Assembly: GCA_019694395.1 (NCBI GenBank)
Contig: JAIBCC010000006.1
Span: 1 to 64,000, forward strand
From: Pyrinomonadaceae bacterium
GTDB lineage: Bacteria; Acidobacteriota; Blastocatellia; Pyrinomonadales; Pyrinomonadaceae
Direction of reading: 5' to 3'
Length of the DNA: 64,000 nucleotides
Made by a program: the position numbers and the translations under genes. Each line of letters starts with the position of its first letter. The first letter of the stretch is position 1. The notes under the pieces were generated by a model. The model saw nothing but the letters and a program-made list of their open reading frames with translations. It was not told where the DNA came from and did no database searches. Below, one piece after another: positions 49,447-59,100 of the stretch.

Positions 49447-52401
49447 TTGAGATTATTGATTTTGTTAGCCGTTATTTTTACTGTTGCAAATATTTTCGCG
49501 CAAGACTTTTCGCGTGCAAAATACAACTTCAATTCTGATTGGAAACTGTTTGTTGGCGATTCGCAAAACGCGGAAAAACCGGATTTTGATGATTCAAATT
49601 GGAAAAATATTTCCACGCCGCACGCCTGGAACGAAGACGACGCTTTTCGCAAAGATATTACTGAGCTTTCAACCGGAATCGCCTGGTATCGAAAGCATTT
49701 CAAATTACCTGCTAATTCATTGAATAAAAAGGTTTTCCTCGAATTTGAAGGGATTCGTCAGGCGGGCGAATTTTATCTGAATGGAAAATTTATCGGGCAA
49801 CACGAAAACGGGATAAATGCTTTTGGTTTCGATATTTCCAATGACTTAAAAGACGGTGAAAATGTTCTCGCGGTGCGAATTGACAATTCGTGGGATTACA
49901 AGGAAAAAGCCACAAATTCAAGTTTTCAATGGAGCGACAAAAACTTTTATGCCAATTACGGCGGCATCAATAAAAACGTCTGGCTGCACATCACGGAAAA
50001 GGTTTATCAAACCTTACCGCTTTACGCAAGTCTTGGCACAACAGGCGTTTATGTTTATGCAACCGATTTTGACATCAAAAATAAAACTGCCAAAATCACG
50101 GCTGAAACTGAGGTCAAAAATGAATCTTCTGTTGCCAAAAATATTGATTACGAAGTAACGATCAAAGATTTGAACGGCAAAATTATCAAACAAATCAATG
50201 GCGGAAAATTTTCAATTGCGCCAAACGAAACTAAAAAGATTTCGGCTGATTCGGTCATTAAAAATCTCAATTTTTGGAGCTGGGGTTATGGTTATCTTTA
50301 CGATGTTGTTACCACGTTAAAAATTGACGGCAAAGCAGTTGACACGGTTAAAACCCGAACCGGATTTCGCAAAACCGAATTTGCCAAGGGAATGTTCAAA
50401 TTAAACGACCGCACTTTGCAATTAAAAGGTTACGCCCAACGCACCACCAATGAATGGGTTGCGCTTGGAAATGCTGTTCCGGCTTGGGTTTCCGATTATT
50501 CCAATCGTTTGATGGTCGAATCAAATGCAAGTTTGGTGCGTTGGATGCACGTTACGCCCTGGAAACAGGACGTTGAATCCTGTGATCGGGTAGGTTTGAT
50601 TGAGGCAATGCCCGCCGGAGATTCAGAAAAAGACGTTGACGGCAGACGTTGGGAACAGCGTTTGGAAGTAATGCGCGATTCGATAATTTACAATCGCAAT
50701 AATCCTTCAATAATCTTCTATGAATCCGGAAACAAAGGAGTTAGCGAAGAGCACCAATTACAAATGAAAGCCATTCGCGACAAATTTGACCCGCACGGCG
50801 GACGCGCCTCTGGTTCACGCGAGATGCTTGATTCCAAAGTTGCGGAATATGGCGGTGAAATGCTTTACATCAATCACAGTGCCAAGTTTCCGATGTGGGC
50901 GATGGAATTTTCGCGTGATGAAGGTTTGCGAAAATATTGGGATGAATTTTCTCCGCCCTATCACAAAGATGGTGACGGACCGCTTTACAAAGGCGCAGAT
51001 GCCAGCGTTTACAATCGCAATCAGGATTCACACGCGATTGAAAATGTGGTTCGCTGGTTTGATTATTGGGAAGCCCGTCCCGGAACAGGTAAAAGACTGA
51101 GTTCGGGTGGGGTAAACATCATCTTTTCAGATAGTAACACGCATCATCGCGGCGCAGAAAATTATCGTCGAAGCGGTGAAGTTGATGCGGTTCGCCTTCC
51201 CAAAGACGGATATTTTGCCAATCAGGTAATGTGGGACGGTTGGGTTGAGGTCGAAAAACCGCGCACTTACATCATCGGACATTGGAACTATGCCAATAAC
51301 GTCAAAAAGAATGTTTATGTCGTTTCATCCGCCGAAAAAGTCGAATTGTTTTTGAATGGAAAATCGCTTGGATTTGGCGAACAAAGCTCAAGATTTTTAT
51401 TCACTTTCAAAAATATAACGTGGCAAGCAGGCGAGCTAAAAGCAGTCGGATATGATGCAAAAGGTAAACAAATTACCGAGGACACAAAGAAAACAGCGAG
51501 TGAACCCATTGCTATTCGTTTGACTCCAAAAACTTCTCCGAATGGATTTTTAGCAGATGGTGCTGACATCGCATTGGTTGATGTCGAAGTCGTTGACAAA
51601 GACGGAAATCGTTGTCCGACTGCGCTAAATTTGATTAATTTTACATTGACAGGTGAAGCGGAATGGCGCGGCGGAATCGCTCAGGGCGAAGATAATTACA
51701 TTTTGAAAAAATCCTTGCCCGTCGAAAATGGAGTCAACCGAATTTTATTGCGCTCAACCCGAAACGCAGGCAAAATTATTGTTCAGGCAACTGCGGATAA
51801 TTTAAAATCTGCTGAAATTGAATTGACTTCTAAACCTTTTCAAAGCGACAACGGCTTGTCACTTCAAATGCCTTTTGATAATTTGCCCGTCAATCTTTCG
51901 AGAGGCGCAACCCCACTTGGAGAATCGTTTAAACTTATTCGTCAAACCATTGATGTAGCTCAAGTTATCGCTGGTTCAAATCAAGAAAAAGCCAATCAAA
52001 GTTTGGATGATAACGAAGTTACGGACTGGTCAAGCGATGGGAAACCCGAAAATGCTTGGATAAAATATGAGTTCGCCAAAGAGCAAAAAATCAATCAGGT
52101 CGTTCTGAAATTAGTCGGTTGGCGCACCCAAAGTTACCCCCTCCAAATTTCGGTTGATGATAAAATTGTCTGGAAAGGATTGTCGGCGCGAAGTCTCGGT
52201 TATGTGACTTTTACTTTTCCCGAAACTGTCGGAAAATCAGTTAAGATCGAATTAAAAGGTGATGCCACAAACCGTGATGCTTTTGGAAATATTGTTGAAA
52301 TCCAAGGCAATCCCGATCCAAATTCTTCAGCCGGAAAAGGCGGAAAAAGCATTTTGGGGATTGTCGAAGCGGAGTTTTATTCGGGCATCGGTAAACAGTA
52401 G
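49447..52401 (+). CDS. GH2-family glycosidase with altered acid/base motif and discoidin-like tail
   Basis: TTG is the only suitable start. It gives a signal peptide (LLAVIFTVANIFAQ) and lies 4 bp after the previous stop. GH2 domains: jelly roll (NSDWKLFVGD, TPHAWNEDDAF, IAWYRKHF), Ig-like, and a barrel from NDRTLQLKGYAQRT. Where GH2 enzymes have GNE, this one has YESGNKG with Lys430; Glu426 is three residues upstream of the Asn-Lys pair. The nucleophile candidate is Glu487 in WAMEFSRDE. C-terminal DUF4982/Big domains (VELFLNGKSLGFGE) are followed by a discoidin-like region (VTDWSSDGKPENAWIKYEFA). The final codons and TAG stop lie in a CAG-word repeat. Confidence 0.82.
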   Translation: MRLLILLAVIFTVANIFAQDFSRAKYNFNSDWKLFVGDSQNAEKPDFDDSNWKNISTPHAWNEDDAFRKDITELSTGIAWYRKHFKLPANSLNKKVFLEFEGIRQAGEFYLNGKFIGQHENGINAFGFDISNDLKDGENVLAVRIDNSWDYKEKATNSSFQWSDKNFYANYGGINKNVWLHITEKVYQTLPLYASLGTTGVYVYATDFDIKNKTAKITAETEVKNESSVAKNIDYEVTIKDLNGKIIKQINGGKFSIAPNETKKISADSVIKNLNFWSWGYGYLYDVVTTLKIDGKAVDTVKTRTGFRKTEFAKGMFKLNDRTLQLKGYAQRTTNEWVALGNAVPAWVSDYSNRLMVESNASLVRWMHVTPWKQDVESCDRVGLIEAMPAGDSEKDVDGRRWEQRLEVMRDSIIYNRNNPSIIFYESGNKGVSEEHQLQMKAIRDKFDPHGGRASGSREMLDSKVAEYGGEMLYINHSAKFPMWAMEFSRDEGLRKYWDEFSPPYHKDGDGPLYKGADASVYNRNQDSHAIENVVRWFDYWEARPGTGKRLSSGGVNIIFSDSNTHHRGAENYRRSGEVDAVRLPKDGYFANQVMWDGWVEVEKPRTYIIGHWNYANNVKKNVYVVSSAEKVELFLNGKSLGFGEQSSRFLFTFKNITWQAGELKAVGYDAKGKQITEDTKKTASEPIAIRLTPKTSPNGFLADGADIALVDVEVVDKDGNRCPTALNLINFTLTGEAEWRGGIAQGEDNYILKKSLPVENGVNRILLRSTRNAGKIIVQATADNLKSAEIELTSKPFQSDNGLSLQMPFDNLPVNLSRGATPLGESFKLIRQTIDVAQVIAGSNQEKANQSLDDNEVTDWSSDGKPENAWIKYEFAKEQKINQVVLKLVGWRTQSYPLQISVDDKIVWKGLSARSLGYVTFTFPETVGKSVKIELKGDATNRDAFGNIVEIQGNPDPNSSAGKGGKSILGIVEAEFYSGIGKQ

Positions 52402-52416
52402 CAGTTGCAGTTGCAG
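52396..52416. repeat. CAG-word repeat containing the GH2 stop codon
   Basis: Units cagtag, cagttg, cagttg, cag run through the 3' end of the 49447 gene; the TAG stop (52399-52401) is the second half of the first unit. It resembles the tract at 10124-10156. Confidence 0.6.
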
Positions 52417-52438
52417 TTTTTAAGAACAGTAATTATTT

Positions 52439-52468
52439 TTCGCGTTCATTCGCGTTTTTCGCGGGCAA
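52439..52468. repeat. Orphan right arm of a CGCGAA-type element
   Basis: ttcgcgttcattcgcg and ttcgcgggcaa match the right arm of the 31803 element. No matching left arm is present; the CAG-word repeat lies where it would be expected. Probably a half-deleted element. Confidence 0.65.
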
Positions 52469-52483
52469 ATTTCTTAGTTTTTT

Positions 52484-53740
52484 ATGGTAAACAACCCTCA
52501 AATTTTTGGTAAAGGTGCGCCGGACTTGGCTTTATCGGTTGATGATTTACGGCAAATTGTCGAAGAATCTTTGACAATTATTCCCTCAAATTCAAGTATT
52601 TTAGCTGTCATTCCCGATACTTCCCGCGATGATAATACACACTTAATTTTTCCGATTGTTGCCGAAATATTGCAAAATCATTCCAAATTTGATGCCCTCG
52701 TTGCTCAAGGCACTCATCCGCCGATTTCCGAAGCAGAAAAACTCGAAAAAATCGGATTGAATAGTTTTAAAGGTGAAATTTTCGATCACGATTGGAGTAA
52801 TCCTGACAAATTAACCAAAATCGGCAAAATCTCTGCCGCAGAAGTTTCAGAAATCACCAACGGAAGTTTCTCGCAAAATATTGATTTAACTATCAATAAA
52901 CTGATTTTAGATTACGACTTTATTTTAGTTCTCGGAGCAACAGTTCCGCACGAAGTCGCAGGGTTTGCGGGTGGTGCAAAATATTTTTTTCCGGGAATTT
53001 CGGGAAGTGAATTGACCAACGCCACGCATTGGATCGGAGCATTGGCTGGCATTGAAAATATCATTGGACGAGTCGAAACACCAACTCGCCATTTAATTGA
53101 AAAAGCGGCTGATTTTATTCCGAAACAGATAATAAATTTCAATTCCGTTGTTTCCAGAAATTCTGCTAATCAATTACAAACAGACGCTTTATTTGTCGGA
53201 GATTTTCGGAAAAGTTTTCGACACGCTTGCGAAGTCAGCCGGCAAGTTCACATCAAATTTGTTGACCGGAAATATAAAAAAGTCGTGGCAATTCTCGACA
53301 CGCATTACACCGAGCTTTGGACAGGCGGAAAAGCCAGTTACAAACTCGGCGGGATAATAGAAGACGGAGGCGAATTGATCATCTACGCACCGCATTTGAC
53401 CGAGATTTCAATCACACACGGAGAAGCAATTGAAAAATTTGGCTATGCTCCAATTGAAAAAGTAAAAGAACTGGTCGCCAATTCGGAAGAACTTAGTAAA
53501 AATCTCTGCGTTGCCGCTCATCTTGCTCACGTTTCATACGCAGGATTGCAGAAAAATCCGAAAAAATTCAAATATCAAATCACTCTGGCAAGCCAAGTAG
53601 ATAGTACGACTTGTGAAAAAGTTAATCTTAATTTCGCAGATTTTCGGGAATTTAATTTGGAAGATTTTGAAAATGATGCGGAAACTTTAATTGTTAATCC
53701 CGCCGGTCGTGATTTGTATCTTTTGGGGGATAAAGGATGA
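52484..53740 (+). CDS. LarA-like nickel-pincer racemase/epimerase
   Basis: LarA/DUF2088 family, 418 aa, no signal peptide, so cytoplasmic. Blocks: AVIPDTSRDDNTHLIFP, VAQGTHPPIS, ATVPHEVAGFAGGAKYFFPGISGSEL with Lys166 at the position expected to bind the nickel-pincer nucleotide, and an ELWTGGKASYKLGG region. Lactate racemase is the founding member; relatives act on other 2-hydroxy acids. The cofactor genes larB, larC and larE are not in the window. The neighbouring LutABC and RhaE-RhaW fusion make lactate a reasonable substrate, while a sugar acid from pectin is the alternative. Stop overlaps the next ATG by 4 bp. Confidence 0.8.
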   Translation: MVNNPQIFGKGAPDLALSVDDLRQIVEESLTIIPSNSSILAVIPDTSRDDNTHLIFPIVAEILQNHSKFDALVAQGTHPPISEAEKLEKIGLNSFKGEIFDHDWSNPDKLTKIGKISAAEVSEITNGSFSQNIDLTINKLILDYDFILVLGATVPHEVAGFAGGAKYFFPGISGSELTNATHWIGALAGIENIIGRVETPTRHLIEKAADFIPKQIINFNSVVSRNSANQLQTDALFVGDFRKSFRHACEVSRQVHIKFVDRKYKKVVAILDTHYTELWTGGKASYKLGGIIEDGGELIIYAPHLTEISITHGEAIEKFGYAPIEKVKELVANSEELSKNLCVAAHLAHVSYAGLQKNPKKFKYQITLASQVDSTTCEKVNLNFADFREFNLEDFENDAETLIVNPAGRDLYLLGDKG

Positions 53741-56127
53741 ATCGCCGTGAATTATTAAAGCTAAGTTTAGCCGGGTTAACCGCTTTACCATTTGCAAAAA
53801 AGAATTTTGCCAAAGCATCCGAATCCTTAAAATTGGATGCCTCAACGCCTGCGCCTCAAATTTTGACTAATTACTTGAAAATGGGAACTTCGCAAAATCC
53901 GAAAGGTGAAATTTTGACAGCAGATTCACGTTCGATTTTGCTCAATGATCGCCGTTGGCTGCCTGTGATGGGCGAATTTCATTTTGCCCGTTATCCCGAA
54001 AACGAATGGCGCGAGGAACTTTTAAAGATGAAAATGGGCGGCATTGATATTGTTGCAACCTATATTTTCTGGATTCATCACGAAGAAATCGAAGGACAAT
54101 TTGATTGGTCGGGACAACGAAATTTACGAAAATTTATTGAATTAGCCACAGAAGTTGGCTTGTATTCGGTGGTTCGCATCGGTCCCTGGTGTCATGGCGA
54201 AGTCCGTAATGGCGGTTTACCTGATTGGATTTTGCAAAAGCCTTACAAAACGCGAACCGATGCACCGGAATATTTAGAAAAAGTAAAAATTCTTTACGGC
54301 GAAATCGCTAAACAAATCAAAGGTTTATATTGGAAAGACGGCGGAAAAATCATCGGCTGTCAGTTTGAAAATGAATTCAAAGGTCGTGCTGAACATCTTT
54401 TGAATCTGAAAAAAATCGCGCTTGAACACGGAATTGATGTGCCGATTTATACGCGGACGGCTTGGCATTCGATGGCTTCACCACTTCCTTTAGGTGAAAT
54501 TATGCCGCTTTTTGGGGTTTATGCCGAAGGATTTTGGGACAGAGAAATTTCGCCGATGCCGGGCAAATACGGCGATGGATTTTTGTTCAGAACGGCGAGA
54601 ATTGACGCTTCGATTGCGACAGATCAGCTTGGAAACGGACAGCGCAAAGACACTGAAGATGTCAATAAATATCCGTATTTTTGTTGTGAAATCGGCGGCG
54701 GAATGGTAACAAGTTATCATCGCCGAATCCTCGTTAATCCGAAAGATATTGAATCAACTGCGTTGGTTAAAATCGGTTCCGGCAATAATTTACAAGGATT
54801 TTATATGTATCACGGCGGAACAAATCCTGATGGAAAACTCACGACTTTGCAGGAATCACAAGTAACTAATTATTGGAACGATGTGCCGGTCAAATCCTAC
54901 GAATTTCAAGCCCCTTTAGGCGAGTTTGGTCAAATCGCTCCGCATTATCACAGTTTGCGGTTACAGCATTTATTTTTCCGCGATTTCGGCGAAAAGTTGG
55001 CGGAAATGACGACTTATTTGCCTGAAAAGGAGCCCGCGAATTCTAAAGATTCCGAAACTCTGCGGTGGTCGGTGCGAACTAATGGAAACAGCGGTTTGAT
55101 ATTTGTGAACAATTATCAGCGTCTGCAAAAGATGTCCGCCAAAAAGAATGTGCAGTTTCAAATCAAACTCAAAAATGAAACGCTTATCTTTCCAAATAAA
55201 CCAATTACCGTTGCCGAAGATGCAATTTTCTTTTTGCCTTTTAATCTGCAAATTGCCGATGCAAAATTGATTTACGCCACTGCTCAACCGATTTGTAAAT
55301 TGGAAGAAAAAGGCGAAACCTATTTATTTTTCAAGGAAGTCGAAGGAGTTTCTTCAGAATTTCAATTCGACGATAAAACTAAATTTGCCTCGGAGTTTAA
55401 AAATATTCGCCGCTTTCAAACTGTTTCGGGCAAATTTATTAACTGCGTTTTGTTTTCAGAAACTGAATCAAAATCACTCTGGAAAGGGAATTGGAATGGA
55501 CAAGAAACTATATTTTTAACCAAAGCCAGACTGGTTGTTGATAATAAAAAACTGCGGGTTTCGGCTGAAAATATCGCAGATTTACAAATTTTAGCATTTC
55601 CATCTCCTGATTCGTTGGTTAAACCTTTAAGAACTACTAATACTTTATTTGCTAGATTGCCTTTAAAAACTCCAAAAGTTTCAAATCCAAAAATCAAAAT
55701 TGAGCAAATCAAACAACCTGAACCGCCCCGCGAAATTAAAAATGGAAGCAAAGGAGTCGCTGAAGCCCCTAATGATGCTGACTTTGAAAAAGCCGCCGTT
55801 TGGAAAATAACCTTGCCGAAAAATATTGAGTCTAAAAAAACACTTTTGCGGATTAAATATCAAGGGGATACGGCACGGCTTTATTTAGGCGATAAACTTT
55901 TAACCGACAATTTTTATAACGGAAACGCTTTTGAAATCGGGTTAAATCGTTTTGCACCTGAGATTTACAAACAAGATTTAATTTTAAAGATTCTGCCTTT
56001 GCGAAAAGATGCGCCGATTTATTTAGCTGACGAAGCGAAACCTGATTTTGAAGGTAAAGACAGTGTCTGCAAAGTTTTAAAGGCAGAATTAGTCGAAATT
56101 TACGAAGCAAATTTGAATGAAAAATAA
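53737..56127 (+). CDS. Tat-exported beta-galactosidase (GH35)
   Basis: N-terminal MNRRELLKLSLAGL is a twin-arginine signal. GH35 blocks: VMGEFHFARYPENEWREEL, GGIDIVATYIFWIHHE, VVRIGPWCHGEVRNGGLPDW, and GCQFENEF, where Glu213 is the likely acid/base. Glu318 in FCCEIGGGM is the likely nucleophile, followed by FYMYHGGTNPDG. C-terminal beta domains include RLYLGDKLLTDNFYNG. 796 aa, normal for bacterial GH35. It removes terminal beta-galactose from pectic galactan or arabinogalactan. It overlaps both neighbours (4 bp and 11 bp). Confidence 0.9.
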   Translation: MNRRELLKLSLAGLTALPFAKKNFAKASESLKLDASTPAPQILTNYLKMGTSQNPKGEILTADSRSILLNDRRWLPVMGEFHFARYPENEWREELLKMKMGGIDIVATYIFWIHHEEIEGQFDWSGQRNLRKFIELATEVGLYSVVRIGPWCHGEVRNGGLPDWILQKPYKTRTDAPEYLEKVKILYGEIAKQIKGLYWKDGGKIIGCQFENEFKGRAEHLLNLKKIALEHGIDVPIYTRTAWHSMASPLPLGEIMPLFGVYAEGFWDREISPMPGKYGDGFLFRTARIDASIATDQLGNGQRKDTEDVNKYPYFCCEIGGGMVTSYHRRILVNPKDIESTALVKIGSGNNLQGFYMYHGGTNPDGKLTTLQESQVTNYWNDVPVKSYEFQAPLGEFGQIAPHYHSLRLQHLFFRDFGEKLAEMTTYLPEKEPANSKDSETLRWSVRTNGNSGLIFVNNYQRLQKMSAKKNVQFQIKLKNETLIFPNKPITVAEDAIFFLPFNLQIADAKLIYATAQPICKLEEKGETYLFFKEVEGVSSEFQFDDKTKFASEFKNIRRFQTVSGKFINCVLFSETESKSLWKGNWNGQETIFLTKARLVVDNKKLRVSAENIADLQILAFPSPDSLVKPLRTTNTLFARLPLKTPKVSNPKIKIEQIKQPEPPREIKNGSKGVAEAPNDADFEKAAVWKITLPKNIESKKTLLRIKYQGDTARLYLGDKLLTDNFYNGNAFEIGLNRFAPEIYKQDLILKILPLRKDAPIYLADEAKPDFEGKDSVCKVLKAELVEIYEANLNEK

Positions 56128-59100
56128 TCGCGTAAAAATTTGGACGGAAGAGGTCAATATTCCGACTTACTTGCCCGCCTTGCCTGATAAAAATCCGATG
56201 TTTTTAGAAAAACGGGTTTATCAGGGCAGCAGCGGAAAGGTTTATCCGTTGCCTTTTACCGACCGAATTTCGGAAACCAAAACAGACAAAATTTGGAAAG
56301 CCATTTACCTCGAAAACGAATATTTACAAGTAATGATTTTGCCCGAAATCGGTGGACGAATTCACGCGATTTTGGATAAAACAAACGGCTACGATTTGAT
56401 TTACCGACAGGAAGTTATTAAACCTGCCCTGGTTGGTTTGACAGGGAGTTGGATTTCGGGCGGTATCGAATTTAATTGGGCGCAACATCATCGTCCGGCG
56501 ACTTTTATGCCCGTTGATTTTTCAATCGAAGAGCATTCCGACGGCTCAAAAACCGTTTGGCTCAGCGATCACGAACCGATGACACGAATGAAGGGAATGC
56601 ACGGCGTTTGTCTTTATCCCGATAAAGCGTTTGTCGAATTAAAGGCGCGTGTTTATAATCGAACACCTTTTACCCAAACCTTTCTGTGGTGGGCAAATGC
56701 CGCGACCAAAGTTCACGAAGGTTATCAGTCGTTTTTTCCACCTGATGTTTATTACATCGCCGATCACGCCAAACGTGCGATGAGCGAATATCCGCTTTGC
56801 CAAGGTTTTTATTACGGCGTGAATTACGGCGAACGCGCCAAAAACGGTATCCCGCACGATGAAATTCCCTCAAAATTTATCCCCTCTCATTGCCAAAAAG
56901 CCGAATCAAAGACCAAAGATCAAAGATCAAAGATCCCTGATTATCAACCAAACGACCTCTCGTGGTATGCGAATATTCCCGTGCCGACCTCGTATATGTG
57001 TATGGGTTCGCAAGAAGATTTTTTCGGCGGCTATGATCATTTTGCCGATGCGGGAGTCGCCCATATTGCCAATCATCATATTGCTCCGGGAAAAAAACAA
57101 TGGACCTGGGGAAACCACGAATTCGGCTATGCGTGGGACAGGAACTTGTCGGATGACGAAGCACCGTATATTGAACTAATGGCGGGAGTTTTTACCGATA
57201 ATCAGCCTGATTTCAGTTTTTTACAGCCGTATGAAACAAAAAGTTGGAGTCAATATTGGTATGGAATCAACAAAATCGGTGTGCCAAATCAGGCGAATTT
57301 AAATGCTGCTTTAAATTTACAAGTTGATAAAAAGACCATAAAAATTGGAGTTAATGCAACTTCCGTTTTTCCAAAGGCTAAAATTTGTTTGGAAAGTGTC
57401 AAAAAGAAATTAGAATGGACAGCCGATCTTGCGCCGGAAAAACCTTTCATTATTGAGCTAAAAAACGAAAGGAACTTTGTTGAGACTGAAAGCAAATTAA
57501 CTGTTTTTGATGAAAACGGAGAAGAAATCATTTCGTTTCAGCCAAAACTGCGAATTGAAAAAGAAGTTCCTCCACCCGCCACCGAACCGCTTTTGCCGGA
57601 AGAAATTGAAAGCGTTGAAGAACTTTATCTAACTGGTTTACACCTCGAACAATATCGTCATGCCACCCGCAAACCCGAAATTTATTGGGAAGAAGGATTG
57701 AAAAGAGATTCGCTTGATTCGCGCTGTAACAATGCGCTCGGTCTTTGGTATATGCGGCGGGGTGAGTTTGAAAAAGCTGAAAACCACTTTCGCCAAGCAA
57801 TTGAACGATTAACCAAACGGAATCCAAATCCCGCTGATGGGGAAGCCTTTTATAATCTTGGTTTGTGTTTGCAGTTTCAGAGTTCAAAATCGGAAGAAAG
57901 TTACAGCGCATTTTACAAAGCAACCTGGAATCAAGGTTGGGCTTCGTCTGCATTTTTCGCCTTGGCGCAAATTGATTGTCAAAGAAAAGATTGGATTAAC
58001 GCTCTTGAACACCTCAACAAAGCGTTGAATTTAAATTCAGAAAATTTGAAAGCAAGAAATTTGAAAGTAATTGTTTTGGATGTTTTAGGTCGTCAATCTG
58101 AATCTGAAAGCCTGTTAAATCAAACACTTACATTTGATAAACTTGATTGGTTCGCCCGTTTTCTTTCCGGTGAAGACATCAATTGTGATTCGCAAATTAA
58201 ACTTGATATTGCTCACGATTTAGCCAAAGCAGGATTTTTTGAATTGGCAATCAAATGTTTGGAAAATGATTTGACCTCAAAATTTTCAGATTTAACAGAT
58301 CAAAATCTCGGCACTTCCTCCTTGATTTTTTACACATTAGGTTGTCTTTATCAAAAAAATGGAGAAGAAAACAAAGCAAAGAATTATTTTATAAAAGCGG
58401 CGAAAGAATCACCCGATTACTGTTTTCCGCATCGCTTGGAAGAAATTGAGATTTTGCAAACAGCGATCAGGGTTAATCCCAAAGATTCTTATGCGCCATA
58501 TTATCTTGGGAATCTGTTCTATGACCGTGGCAGATATGATGAAGCTATTAAATTATGGGAAAAAAGTGTAAAACTTAACCCAAATTTTTCAATTGTTTGG
58601 CGAAATCTAGGAATCGGATATTTTAATATTTTTCAGAATTCAAACAAGGCGAATGAGGCTTATAACAAAGCATTTAAGACTAATCCAAACGATGCCAGAA
58701 TTTTGTTTGAACGTGATCAGCTTTGGAAACGAATTGGCGAAAGCTCCGAAAAACGGCTTCAGGAATTGGAAAAATATCCCGATTTAGTTGCCCGGCGTGA
58801 TGATTTAACCGTTGAGATTTGTTCACTTTACAATCAAACCAATCAATCCGAAAAAGCTTTGCAAATGCTCGAATCACGTCAATTTCAACCTTGGGAAGGC
58901 GGCGAAGGACAAACCTTAAATCAATTTGTGACGGCGAATTTATTGCTTGGGAAAAAAGCAATTGCAAAAAATCATCCTGCTAAAGCCGAGGAATTTTTCC
59001 TGAAATGCCTGAATCCACCGCAAAATTTAAGCGAAACGCATCATCTTTTGGCAAACAAATCCGACATTTATTTTTGGCTTGGAATTGCTCAGGAAAAACT

